In this document: in pieces, positions 37,034 to 45,571 of the stretch | Position numbering within the stretch: the stretch's first letter is position 1 | Layout of the letters: every line of letters starts with the position of its first letter | Assembly: GCA_902779505.1 (NCBI GenBank) | Contig: CACZBZ010000009.1 | Coordinates: 1-57,237, forward strand | Source: an uncultured Lachnospiraceae bacterium | Lineage (GTDB): Bacteria > Bacillota > Clostridia > Lachnospirales > Lachnospiraceae | Reading direction: 5' to 3' | Length of the DNA: 57,237 nt | Position numbers and translations under genes: made by a program | Notes under the pieces: model-generated | What the model was told of the DNA's origin: nothing | The model's database searches: none | Seen by the model: only the letters and a program-made list of their open reading frames with translations

Positions 37034-37656
37034 ATATACCTCTCAAAAAATGGAAAAATATCAAGACTTGTGGCTATTACCGAAGCCAGCACTGCCACAG
37101 CCAAGGGCAATGCTAAAGATATGGTGTCAATCTGCGTTGGTTCATGGTAATAAGGCCGCAGACGCTTTTCAGATAAGCAGGTTTTTACGTAATCCGTTAG
37201 ACTTTGGATTCGAGACGCAAAACAAGAACTCTCTGCAATTTTAATAATTGCCATGATTGCACCAACACAGAATGCCGACACCAAAATAATGAACATATCA
37301 GGGACATCATAATAGAATGGGATCAGTGCATATAATTTCACGTCTCCCGCCCCCATGGTTCCGATAATGAAAAAAAGATAGAAGATTGCCATTATAGCCA
37401 AACATCTGCTGAGTGCGTCCAACATACCGGACAATCCACCCCTTGCAAAGGCGTACAGCAATCCTGTCAACAGCCCAAGAATTATAAGAACATTGGGAAC
37501 CTTTCCCGTCTTAAGATCAAAGACTGCAGCAAGTATAGAAACAGACAATATGCCTATCAAAACTGCCATCTCCTTTTTTAGTTTTAAAACTGAATCAATC
37601 GACCTGAATGGTCTTAACGAAATGCTCTTAAGCCGACTCTTAAGCCTGCAAAGCAT
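37030..37656 (-). CDS. Prepilin peptidase, A24 family
   Basis: A membrane protein of up to 208 residues, first gene of the Tad operon. The catalytic aspartates are in AAVFDLKTGKVPN (about 43-55) and MGAGDVKLYA (about 101-110), the classical GxGD form. The start is uncertain: the ATG at 37656 has no clear ribosome site, whereas the ATG at 37569 has AGGAG directly against it. It overlaps the TadZ-like gene by four bases. It is a separate gene from the TadV-like peptidase further down. Confidence 0.85.
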   Translation of the reverse strand: MLCRLKSRLKSISLRPFRSIDSVLKLKKEMAVLIGILSVSILAAVFDLKTGKVPNVLIILGLLTGLLYAFARGGLSGMLDALSRCLAIMAIFYLFFIIGTMGAGDVKLYALIPFYYDVPDMFIILVSAFCVGAIMAIIKIAESSCFASRIQSLTDYVKTCLSEKRLRPYYHEPTQIDTISLALPLAVAVLASVIATSLDIFPFFERYI

Positions 37657-37717
37657 TCATATGATACAGATACGCAGCAATCTGCCACGTGTGTGAAGCG
37701 TCTGTGTGACGCCTTCG

Positions 37718-37746
37718 ATTTAATGTGATTTGAAATATATCATCAA
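37718..37746 (-). promoter_or_regulatory. Probable promoter of the Tad operon
   Basis: On the minus strand TTGATG (37746-37741), 17 bases, and TTAAAT (37723-37718). The leader would include a small GCGTC...GACGC hairpin. The -35 overlaps the T-run of the terminator of the preceding gene. Confidence 0.45.
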
Positions 37747-37773
37747 AAAAAGGAGTTTGTAAACCCCTTTTTT
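37745..37773 (-). terminator. Terminator after the YgjV/GNAT gene
   Basis: On the minus strand GGGGTTT pairs with AAACTCC (one G-U) across a two-base loop and is followed by seven T residues. Confidence 0.75.
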
Positions 37774-37881
37774 CAAAATTCTTTATGTTTTGTAACTTTT
37801 CGACAATTTCTTTTCTGAAAGTTCGTTAGATTTTCACGAGACTTTTAGATCAGTTTTTTTCTGAATTCGCTTCCGTTTTTT

Positions 37882-38427
37882 TCAAAGCCCATACTCTTCA
37901 TATAGTCTTCGTGACCCATGCTTTCCTTGCAATTCCCTATAAAGATATTTGCCCACGGATGTATCTCGAAATCTCGGTACTGCATAATCCAGAACAATTT
38001 CAGACACTCCGTCACCCATATCTTTACCAAGAAACAGACCTGCAGGATTGTCTCTGAACATGACCACATATGCCTGGTCGCATTCCTCTGTGTCCTTTTC
38101 GGTAAAACTGGGGAAGAACTGGTTGATATCTTTTATGTATTTCTCAATAAAAAAGTGAACGATTTCATTGTCGGCCTTCACCTTTACCAGATTAAAGGTT
38201 CTGCTCTTGTCAGCCAGTTTATATAACTGATACAGATTAATAAGTATCAGGCATATATTCATAAAGGCAGTCGGGTAAGAATGAATTATAAAAGCATAAG
38301 TAGTAAAAATCACACTTCCTATGGTGTTAACAATTCTAAGCTTCTTTACAGAAGTCATGAGCATAGAACATACTACCAGCAAAGATCCCAGATATCCTAC
38401 ACCCTCAATTATCATCTCTCTTGTCAT
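37882..38427 (-). CDS. YgjV-like membrane protein fused to a GNAT-like domain, frameshifted end
   Basis: The frame encodes 181 residues. The first 75 hold three hydrophobic segments of the YgjV inner-membrane family; a GNAT-like domain (about 85-181) with IVLDYAVPRFRDTSVGKYLYREL follows. The frame then ends early (GSRRLYEEYGL). The expected acetyltransferase ending, HEDYMKSMGFEKNGSEF, is encoded in another frame down to 37845. About 12-15 expected residues between the two parts are absent, so a deletion with a frame change is likely and the GNAT part is probably inactive. AAGGA precedes the ATG. Confidence 0.72.
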   Translation of the reverse strand: MTREMIIEGVGYLGSLLVVCSMLMTSVKKLRIVNTIGSVIFTTYAFIIHSYPTAFMNICLILINLYQLYKLADKSRTFNLVKVKADNEIVHFFIEKYIKDINQFFPSFTEKDTEECDQAYVVMFRDNPAGLFLGKDMGDGVSEIVLDYAVPRFRDTSVGKYLYRELQGKHGSRRLYEEYGL

Positions 38428-38463
38428 ATTTTTTCCTTCTTTGTCATGTTCGGATAGAATTTA

Positions 38464-39408
38464 TCAGTCATTCAGGTCATTCAGAAAAGGCTTCAGCTGG
38501 GAAAGCATGTTATCGATATTCTCAAAAGCAATGCTCTTGGTTGTTCCCAGTTTATTGGCTTCAACAATATGATCCTTAACTGATTCATACTGGTTCTCAA
38601 TCTTTCCAAAACTCTCATAGACTGTATCCAGTTCTTTTTTTGCCGTAAGTGTGGCATTGGTAATCTGCTCCTGAGTCCTAGCCGTTCCGTCCACTGCTTC
38701 TCCGATCTCAACGAATTTGTCCTTTGCCAAAACAATGTTTTCCACATTCTCCTGAAGCGCATTACGGGTTACTCCCACACTCTTCTCTATATGCTCACTG
38801 CCGGCATTAACATCCTCTATACTCTTGATGACATTGTCAACAAGAGCTTTAATCTCATTTGCCAGATGATTGATCTCTTCCGCAACAACAGCAAATCCTC
38901 TTCCCTGTTCTCCGGCTCTCGCTGCCTCAATAGATGCATTCAGAGCCAGAATATTGGTCTGATTGGCTATGGATGTGATTTTCTTCATATAGTCGGTGAT
39001 CTGCTCAACAGACGTACTGAATTCACGGAAAACATTCTGAATATCCTCAAAATCGTCTTCTACTTTTTGTGAACTCTTCTGAATATCATCAACTTTTTCC
39101 TGGGCCGAATCAACAGAATTCTTGACCGATGCTCTTACCTCGTCGAACCCTTTTGTGGCAACATTGACCTCCTCGAACATCTTTTCAAAGAGTTCCATCT
39201 CATCCTTTAATTCCAGATCTTTTTTCAATACATCATCAAAGGAATCCTTAATATTATTAAGCTTTTCCAGAGACTCAACTTCCTTTTCGGCCAGTCCCTT
39301 CAGATTGGTCTTGATACTGCTGACTACAACGTCAACCGGCGAATAATCTATCTTTTTCTTTTCTACAGTTAACTGCTGATCCTGAATCTTTTTTGAAAAC
39401 AAACCCAT
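38464..39408 (-). CDS. Soluble methyl-accepting chemotaxis-type signalling protein
   Basis: A 314-residue cytoplasmic protein, entirely coiled coil, with no membrane helices or HAMP domain. The CheA/CheW-binding hairpin tip is intact ([20 protein letters not shown], 160-179, preceded by [11 protein letters not shown]). It has no recognisable sensor domain, and starts six bases after the FIST protein gene, which probably supplies the sensing function. It would feed the flagellar chemotaxis array from inside the cell. Confidence 0.92.
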   Translation of the reverse strand: MGLFSKKIQDQQLTVEKKKIDYSPVDVVVSSIKTNLKGLAEKEVESLEKLNNIKDSFDDVLKKDLELKDEMELFEKMFEEVNVATKGFDEVRASVKNSVDSAQEKVDDIQKSSQKVEDDFEDIQNVFREFSTSVEQITDYMKKITSIANQTNILALNASIEAARAGEQGRGFAVVAEEINHLANEIKALVDNVIKSIEDVNAGSEHIEKSVGVTRNALQENVENIVLAKDKFVEIGEAVDGTARTQEQITNATLTAKKELDTVYESFGKIENQYESVKDHIVEANKLGTTKSIAFENIDNMLSQLKPFLNDLND

Positions 39409-39414
39409 TGTTCC

Positions 39415-40479
39415 TTACCTGCCTTCCCCGAAAACAACGCACGACATCGACTGATTGATGAACTGAGAATTGCAATGCTCACCATTACCTACGAATCCGC
39501 AGAAATTGTTGACCTGGCTCATTATCCTTAGATACTCGTCCATAAAGTTGTTATCATTGAAGAAGAAGTATCTGAATACACAGTTTACTCCGAAAGAACC
39601 CTGTATTGTTCTGAAATCGCTCTTGATCTGATCTGCAGTATCCCTGGCTATCTGTCTGAAGTCACCTGTCTCAAGTATGGTGAGAACATCCGAGTCATTA
39701 ACCTGCCTGTAACAGCAGATGCCGTTATCCTTTACCTCTTTTATGGATATGATACATATATCGTCACCGGTCACCTTACCAAAAGGATTACTGAAGGTCT
39801 GAGTAGCTATCTGGCTTTCAGAGATACCAAGGGCATCCATGTATACTTTCTTGGCAGATATTCCGTTCAGCTCACCGATGTAATAATCACTGTGATTGGT
39901 TTTGCTGGCTATGTAATTCACAGGATGCTCGGCAGCTCTGTATATGTTTTCTTTATAAGCCTTAACCACACCTCCGGGATTCTTAACGAAGGCATATGCG
40001 TCAGCGTCTTCATATACTTTGCCGTTAACAGACACCTTTCCGTTAAACGCCGTTCCTCCTGTAAGAACCACCTTGGCCGGCTTCAATATACTGTCTACGG
40101 TTGTGAGCATTACAGCATCATTGCCGGTGCTGAAGTTGATACATGCTGTATCATTGGCTCCGGGACCGACCTTTTGCAGATTAGCTTTGAATTCCATTAT
40201 GTCGGTTATCGGTGCCGTTGACACTTTTGTAAGAACACCGCTTGCTGCCTTAACATCAAAAAATGCTACTACCCCTACTCCGCCTTCAGTGATCTTGTCA
40301 TCGTAAAAATGGCCCGTTGTTCCGATACTCGGCACACCCGGGAACAGTTCCTCAAGCTCAGCAACATGTCCTTCGAACTGATCATCATTGGAAATAAACA
40401 CCAAAAGGTCCGGATTATTGAATCCACTTACGGCTTCCTTCAGATTGCCGCTGTTGCTTTTCTTCTCTTGTAGTCTCAA
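39415..40479 (-). CDS. FIST-domain sensor protein
   Basis: A 354-residue cytoplasmic protein with FIST N (about 25-210) and FIST C (about 215-345) domains, a pair proposed to bind small ligands such as amino acids. The frame starts at a TTG (40479) with GGAGG seven bases upstream; this is the only well-placed start. SIGTTGHFYDD near 52 and GFVGNGEHCNSQF near 330 are family-like stretches. It is paired with the soluble chemoreceptor gene downstream, a common partnership for FIST proteins in motile bacteria. Confidence 0.88.
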   Translation of the reverse strand: MRLQEKKSNSGNLKEAVSGFNNPDLLVFISNDDQFEGHVAELEELFPGVPSIGTTGHFYDDKITEGGVGVVAFFDVKAASGVLTKVSTAPITDIMEFKANLQKVGPGANDTACINFSTGNDAVMLTTVDSILKPAKVVLTGGTAFNGKVSVNGKVYEDADAYAFVKNPGGVVKAYKENIYRAAEHPVNYIASKTNHSDYYIGELNGISAKKVYMDALGISESQIATQTFSNPFGKVTGDDICIISIKEVKDNGICCYRQVNDSDVLTILETGDFRQIARDTADQIKSDFRTIQGSFGVNCVFRYFFFNDNNFMDEYLRIMSQVNNFCGFVGNGEHCNSQFINQSMSCVVFGEGR

Positions 40480-40532
40480 GCTTTTACCTCCGTTTCACAC
40501 AAAACCCCATATCCCATAAAGCGCGTATTACA

Positions 40533-40581
40533 TAAAAATACCTCCTATGCGCTTTCAATAATTTTAGCATAGGAGGGTATT
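40533..40581 (-). terminator. Large inverted repeat after the HAD remnant
   Basis: Arms of 14-15 bases (AATACCTCCTATGC, 40537-40550, and GCATAGGAGGGTATT, 40567-40581) with one bulge enclose 16 bases. On the minus strand a run of T follows. It ends transcription from the HAD gene, but a TGC-TAAAAT box inside the loop could also serve as a promoter for the FIST-chemoreceptor pair. Confidence 0.6.
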
Positions 40582-40647
40582 GGCGGTAAACAAGACTATA
40601 TTTTGATAATCAAGACTTTTCTTTGCTATACATGCAATCAATATCAT

Positions 40648-41203
40648 TTACAAAATCTCAGTCAGCTCCATTGGTGAATTGATAATATAATCGGGCTTCT
40701 CAACTTTTCCAAAGCCGTATGCTGCGAATACTATCGGAACTTTTGCCTCAATACATGCATTGGCATCCATCTGCGTATCACCTACATATATAGGATTCTT
40801 AAGTAAGCAGATCCTTAAAATAAGGTCCGAAACCGGTCTTTTCCAGCATAAGTTCTATATAGCCCGCCTGACAGTTACTAACGATAAACAGGGGATATTT
40901 CTTGGACAATATCTTCAGCATGTCTTCGAATCCTTCGTATACAACTCCTGCTTTTTTAGCCAGATAATCGTGCTCGCATTTGAAGCATTTCTCTCCTACA
41001 CGGTCCCTTGTTGCCCTATCTGCCCAGGGCAAAATGTCTTTGATAATGTCATCCATGGGAAGACCAAAAAGGCCTTTCAGTCTTGCCGCTGTCACCCTTT
41101 CCTCAACCCCCGATTCCTCAAGGGCAACATTCCAGGCATCCTCTACAACCGGAGTTGAATCCCATACTGTTCCATCTACATCAAATATAATTCCGTCAGC
41201 CAT
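40648..41203 (-). pseudogene. HAD-family hydrolase, broken by internal deletion
   Basis: Two pieces of one hydrolase. The first (41203-40799) encodes 134 residues with FDVDGTVWDS (7-16, nucleophile Asp), a helical cap and FIVSNCQAGY (motif II), and stops after GPYFKDLLT. The second is in another frame from about 40808 to a stop at 40648 and encodes NPIYVGDTQMDANAC (motif IV metal Asp) to the C-terminus. The 25-30 residues expected between, with the motif III lysine, are missing, so activity is unlikely. It resembles phosphoglycolate phosphatase-type enzymes. Confidence 0.75.
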
Positions 41204-41279
41204 ATTTCTTTTCCTCTGCGTTATGTTAATCTAATTCTTTTTTTCTCTACCGTTTAATATTACTTTAATAACCGCTTAA

Positions 41280-41666
41280 GTGCAAGAAAGGCCCCTTAAT
41301 TCGTTCATCATTGACACGCATCGCGAATGGGTGTATCATATTGATAAAATTATTCGTGAAAACGGAGCTATCGTAGATGACGGTCTCCATGAAATATTTG
41401 TCAATACAACTGTTAATGACGGAACAGCAATAAATTTTCCTAAACTAAGTCAAAAAGTAAAAGAGCTTAAGTCAACTGAAGGAGGTGCCAACACTATGAG
41501 TGCAATATCAGAAACCATATATGCAGAAGGCAAAGCCGAAGGATTGGCTGAAGGGCGTATGAATCAACTTATCGAACTTGTTCAATCCGGATTGCTCACT
41601 GTTAATCAGGCAGCTTCCGTTGCGAAAATGTCTGAAGAAGAATTCAAAAAACTTATGGAAAAATGA
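41280..41666 (+). pseudogene. C-terminal remnant of an Rpn/PD-(D/E)XK transposase-like nuclease
   Basis: About 128 codons remain. The C-terminus has the mark of this family: an EGKAEGLAEGRMNQL repeat-like helix, then ELVQSGLLTVNQAASVAKMSEEEFKKLM. The only start available is a GTG (41280) without a ribosome site, and the nuclease core that should lie upstream is absent. The family (Rpn, recombination-promoting nuclease) is mobile-element-like. It marks a past insertion or deletion at the edge of the glycosylation island. Confidence 0.72.
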
Positions 41667-41671
41667 ATTTC

Positions 41672-41704
41672 AAAAAAGAGTCTCTCCTAGGGACTCTTTT
41701 TGCT
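41672..41704 (+). terminator. Terminator after the Rpn remnant
   Basis: AAAAGAGTCTC and GGGACTCTTTT arms with one mismatch enclose TCCTA and end in TTTTT. It separates the remnant from the promoter of the CgeB gene. Confidence 0.8.
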
Positions 41705-41722
41705 TATAACAGACCGCTGATA

Positions 41723-41731
41723 TGGTATACT
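41723..41731 (+). promoter_or_regulatory. Extended -10 box of the first CgeB gene, predicts leaderless mRNA
   Basis: TGG-TATACT, then TTTACT, then the ATG at 41738. The spacing puts the transcript start on the start codon. There is no ribosome site and no -35 at a normal distance (TTGCTT is 20 bases away). Confidence 0.55.
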
Positions 41732-41737
41732 TTTACT

Positions 41738-42916
41738 ATGAAAATACTATTCTACAGATGGCAAGCTTTTAATGAAGATTTAATTGAACATAACCTAATC
41801 CAAATGGGTCACGAAGTCGTATCCTACGACAAAGAATGCACCAATTACACCAAAGATCTTAAGTTGGCTTCGGATATGATTCCTTTCATTCACAACAACG
41901 GAATCGAAGCCATTCTTTCCAACAACTATTTCCCCATAATATCATCCATTTGTGATGTAGTCGGGATTCCATATTACAGCTGGGTATTTGACTGCCCACA
42001 TTTAACCCTGTATGCAAAACAGGCCTTTTTAAACTGTAACCACATCGGCATATTCGACAAAGAACTGGTTGATACACTGATCGCCAAGGGCTGTACAACC
42101 GTTCACCACGTTCCCCTCTCTACCGACACAGATACCTTCGGTAAGGCCATAAGAGAGGCAGCTGACACTTCTCTTAAACGCTTCACTTCGGATATATCAT
42201 TTATCGGAACACTGTATACAGACGATTATCATTACTATGATTCGCTGCAGGTTGACAAATCAGTCAGGGAAAAGACCGAAGCCTACATTAATGAACACCT
42301 TTTCAACTATGAGAGCTCAGCCGAACACCTCCCCCAAGAGCTGGCTGAATCATGGTATGAATCCATGGCATCCGCCGGACTTCTTTTGGACGAGGCCGAA
42401 TTCTATTCATCCAAAGATTACATATTGGAGTCATCTGTACTGGAAAAGCACATCACGGTAAAGGAACGCCAGATCTTCCTTTCTACCATAGCGGAGAAAT
42501 ATTCTCCCGAAGTATTCAGTCTCTATACCAATTCAGATCTTAGTTCCATGCCTGTACTGCAGGCCCACAACAAAGGTATTGTTGACTATGATAAAGAGAT
42601 GCCTCTTGTATTCAATCGAAGCCGGATCAACCTTAATATTACCCTTCGTTCCATACACTCAGGAATCCCTCTTCGTGTAATGGATATACTGGGTTGCGGT
42701 GGTTTCGTTCTGTCCAACTATCAGCCGGAACTTGCAGAATTCTTCAAAGAAGACGAAGAGATCGTTCTCTACAGAAGTCTTGAAGAATGCCTTGATAAGA
42801 TAGACTATTATCTGTCTCACGAAGATAAGCGTGCACAGATTGCCTGCGCAGGCTTTGAAGCTGTAAAGAAGAATTTTGATTACAATACCGGGCTTACTAG
42901 ACTTTTATCTATTTGA
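41738..42916 (+). CDS. CgeB-like glycosyltransferase (DUF3880 / GT1-like C-terminus)
   Basis: A 392-residue GT-B protein. The start is the ATG at 41738 (MKILFYRWQAF); the frame is open upstream to 41663, but that stretch is the terminator of the preceding remnant. The N-terminal half has LSNNYFPIISSICDVVGIPYYSWVFDCPH (about 72-100); the C-terminal half has LNITLRSIHSGIPLRVMDILGCGGFVLSNYQPEL (about 305-338), the donor-site signature of the CgeB group. It resembles the two minus-strand CgeB genes at 48.7 and 50.4 kb. It probably adds a sugar to flagellin or another surface acceptor. Confidence 0.88.
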   Translation: MKILFYRWQAFNEDLIEHNLIQMGHEVVSYDKECTNYTKDLKLASDMIPFIHNNGIEAILSNNYFPIISSICDVVGIPYYSWVFDCPHLTLYAKQAFLNCNHIGIFDKELVDTLIAKGCTTVHHVPLSTDTDTFGKAIREAADTSLKRFTSDISFIGTLYTDDYHYYDSLQVDKSVREKTEAYINEHLFNYESSAEHLPQELAESWYESMASAGLLLDEAEFYSSKDYILESSVLEKHITVKERQIFLSTIAEKYSPEVFSLYTNSDLSSMPVLQAHNKGIVDYDKEMPLVFNRSRINLNITLRSIHSGIPLRVMDILGCGGFVLSNYQPELAEFFKEDEEIVLYRSLEECLDKIDYYLSHEDKRAQIACAGFEAVKKNFDYNTGLTRLLSI

Positions 42917-42977
42917 TTTTTTTAACGCTAAAACCTTATTTCTTTTATTTGACTCTCTACTTCTCAGGAGGACATGT

Positions 42978-44525
42978 ATGACTAATCGTTCAATTAATCT
43001 TTTGCGTAAACTATCTGATCTGCTAAAGGACTTTGTTCACGCCGATTCTGAAGACCTCAGTAATATTATGAATGAGTACTCTGAGCTTTCTGAGCGTGAG
43101 AAAGTCGTTTTTATAGACTTGATATATGATTCTCTTAAAGATTCAAAGCAACAATTGCTCCAATTATTAACTCTTTTCACTTGTAGTGACAATAATTCCT
43201 ATGCATTAAAGCTAATTGGCAGAATTGCCTTAGAGGCTGACCTGAGTCCGGAAGAATTGCTTGAATTCTTTATTCAATACAGATATGTTACTTTCGTAGC
43301 AAACTCATGTTCTCGTGGGGAATTAATAACTATATATAAGAGATTAATAAAGGAATTAAAATCACTTCTGTCTCATTCATACAATTACGTAGATTATTCG
43401 AAAAGAAATAGTAATCGAGTTTTACTCGTTACCGATCAAATTCTCAGCGAACTTCATGCCCCTACTCTGATTTTGGTTAACCAATACTATTATCTAAAAA
43501 AAGCCGGCTACAAAGTTGATGTTTTGGTAGTCAGTGAAAAAAAAATACCTGTTCCTGATGTATGGATTGGTCATGCTGTTTATTTTGATAATATTACCAA
43601 TCAACAGGGACCATTTACTCTGAATTACCAGGGACAAACAATAGAGGGAACTACACTTTTCCTTGAAACATCTGATTTGAAAAGTTCGGTGACCTCGGCT
43701 TTGGATGCTATTAGAGATTATAATCCGGCATTCGTTATATCTATTGGTGAAATGAATCTTATTCCCGACATTGCATCCATGTTTACAACTGTTGTCACGA
43801 AGACTACAACAAAGAACATCCCATTTACGCTTTCAAGATATGTAATGTATAGAGATGTTTTTGAATATGACGGATATGAGAATTATATGGATGATGATAT
43901 TGTCGTCCTTCAAAACTATTTTATGAATGTACTTGTTCCTCCCGAAGAGGGTAGCGAGGATATTATCGATAACCTGCATCAAGAAAATAGGTTTAAGATT
44001 GTAATAGTGGGAAATCGTTTGGACAATGAAATAAGCACAGATTTTGTGATTGCTCTTAACAATCTAGCCGAAAGGTTTCCTGATTTAGTTTTCGTTGTTG
44101 TCGGATCATGCAAGGGTCTCGAAACGTTCGTTCAAAAATCCGGATACATTGATCATTACTATTTTACCGGTTGTGTCAGAAATCTTTCCGGAGTTACTAA
44201 AGAATGTGACGTATTTCTTAATCCTCCCAGAGATGGTGGCGGCTTCAGTGCAGAACTTGCTCTAAAGCATGGACTTCCTGTAATCACTTTAGGAAACTGT
44301 GATGCCGCGGAATGGGCAGGACCCGAGTATATATGTGCTAGCGTAGCAAGCATGATTGAAGATCTAAAGAAATGCTATAGCGATTTAACATATCTTAATA
44401 TGCGATCTGAGAAAGCGATTGAACGTTGGAAATCAAAAACATTGTCAGAAAATGACGGAATTGATAATACAAAATCTTTTTGTGCTGAAGTGATAGAATA
44501 TATAAAAAAAGAGAAACATTTGTAA
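42978..44525 (+). CDS. GT-B glycosyltransferase with helical N-terminal extension
   Basis: A 515-residue protein. The ATG at 42978 with AGGAGG upstream is the start; the open frame reaches back to 42876 over the CgeB end. The first 165 residues are helical and of unknown role; a Rossmann-like domain begins at NRVLLVTDQILSELHAP and a second near FKIVIVGNRLDNE, ending with NPPRDGGGFSAELALKHGLPVITL, a GT4-like donor site. The DNA is clearly more AT-rich than its neighbours (many ATA, TTA, AAT codons), suggesting recent transfer. Stops 29 bases before the epimerase gene. Confidence 0.82.
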   Translation: MTNRSINLLRKLSDLLKDFVHADSEDLSNIMNEYSELSEREKVVFIDLIYDSLKDSKQQLLQLLTLFTCSDNNSYALKLIGRIALEADLSPEELLEFFIQYRYVTFVANSCSRGELITIYKRLIKELKSLLSHSYNYVDYSKRNSNRVLLVTDQILSELHAPTLILVNQYYYLKKAGYKVDVLVVSEKKIPVPDVWIGHAVYFDNITNQQGPFTLNYQGQTIEGTTLFLETSDLKSSVTSALDAIRDYNPAFVISIGEMNLIPDIASMFTTVVTKTTTKNIPFTLSRYVMYRDVFEYDGYENYMDDDIVVLQNYFMNVLVPPEEGSEDIIDNLHQENRFKIVIVGNRLDNEISTDFVIALNNLAERFPDLVFVVVGSCKGLETFVQKSGYIDHYYFTGCVRNLSGVTKECDVFLNPPRDGGGFSAELALKHGLPVITLGNCDAAEWAGPEYICASVASMIEDLKKCYSDLTYLNMRSEKAIERWKSKTLSENDGIDNTKSFCAEVIEYIKKEKHL

Positions 44526-44554
44526 ATGATTGATTCATTAAAGGGAGACGACAA

Positions 44555-45568
44555 GTGTCTAATCAAAAAAAGAAAAGTATAATAGTTTTTGGAGCAACCG
44601 GCAATATCGGAGCATATCTTACAGACTGGTTTAACGATAAGTTAAAAGGCTCATCCGGATATGAAGTTATTGCCGTTGGCAGAAAGAATACTAGTTTTTT
44701 TGCCAACAACGGAATTAGATACATTAATGTTGACATAACAAATAAAGAGGACTTTGACAGACTGCCCTCTTCAAATGTCTATGCCATCGTACATCTCGCA
44801 GGAATTCTGCCTGCATACTATTCTTCTAATGATCCCTACAAATATATCGATGTTAACATAACAGGTTCCGTCCGAATACTTGAGTACGCCAGACGAGTCG
44901 GTGCCGACAGAATTCTCTATGCACAAACATGGGCCGAGCAAGCCGGATTTTGGGGTAAAGAGGAAGTATTGTCACCATTACTTGGTAGAAAGTTAAAATA
45001 TACCGGCGATCATGCTTTTTATGCAATAACAAAGAGTATGTTTGTAGATACAATGGAATATTACAAGCAGGAGTATGGAATCAAGAATTTTGTTTTCAGG
45101 TTGCCCAATGTTTATCTCTTCCACCCGGAGAGAGAATATTATGTTGATGGAGTAAAGCGGATTATTCCTTACAGATATATGATTGATTGTGCCGCAAGCG
45201 GAAAGGACCTTGAATTGTGGGGCGACCCCAATGCATTTAAGGACATCCTCTATGTAAAAGACCTGTGCAATCTTATGTACTGCTCTCTTTTTGCCGATAT
45301 AAATGGTGGAACTTATAACGCGGGAACAGGAATCAGAACAAGTCTGCAAGAACAGATTGAAGGTATACTGGATGTATTCTCGCCATGCAGAGAAACAGCA
45401 AAAATCATTCACAAGCCTGACAAAGGCGGATTCACCAGCTTTGTTATGGATATAGATAACGCAAAAGACGAATTGGGATACAAACCAATGTATACATACA
45501 GGTCTTATCTTGAAGACTACAAGAAAGAAATGCTTGAAAACAGGTTTTCACAGTTGTGGGGGAATTAA
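44555..45568 (+). CDS. NAD-dependent sugar epimerase/dehydratase
   Basis: A 337-residue extended short-chain dehydrogenase. It starts at a GTG with GGGAG eight bases upstream. GATGNIGAYL (12-21) is the NAD loop; HLAGILP, then YAQTWAEQ and the YAITKSM catalytic Tyr-Lys, and FRLPNVYLFHPE follow. It would modify a nucleotide sugar (epimerase, dehydratase or reductase). It sits between the AT-rich glycosyltransferase gene and the ATP-grasp gene; three bases separate it from the latter. Confidence 0.87.
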   Translation: MSNQKKKSIIVFGATGNIGAYLTDWFNDKLKGSSGYEVIAVGRKNTSFFANNGIRYINVDITNKEDFDRLPSSNVYAIVHLAGILPAYYSSNDPYKYIDVNITGSVRILEYARRVGADRILYAQTWAEQAGFWGKEEVLSPLLGRKLKYTGDHAFYAITKSMFVDTMEYYKQEYGIKNFVFRLPNVYLFHPEREYYVDGVKRIIPYRYMIDCAASGKDLELWGDPNAFKDILYVKDLCNLMYCSLFADINGGTYNAGTGIRTSLQEQIEGILDVFSPCRETAKIIHKPDKGGFTSFVMDIDNAKDELGYKPMYTYRSYLEDYKKEMLENRFSQLWGN

Positions 45569-45571
45569 AAA

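Noticed and set aside
37845..38427. Programmed ribosomal frameshift in the YgjV-like gene
   Set aside because: Expected residues are missing between the two frames, which a simple frameshift would not explain; there is no slippery heptamer followed by a pseudoknot that I can see.
41663..41737. N-terminal extension of the first CgeB gene
   Set aside because: These bases form the terminator of the preceding remnant and the promoter; the paralogues begin at the MKILF-type start.
42876..42977. Upstream extension of the AT-rich glycosyltransferase gene
   Set aside because: It would overlap the end of the CgeB gene and encode an unrelated hydrophobic leader; AGGAGG points to the ATG at 42978.
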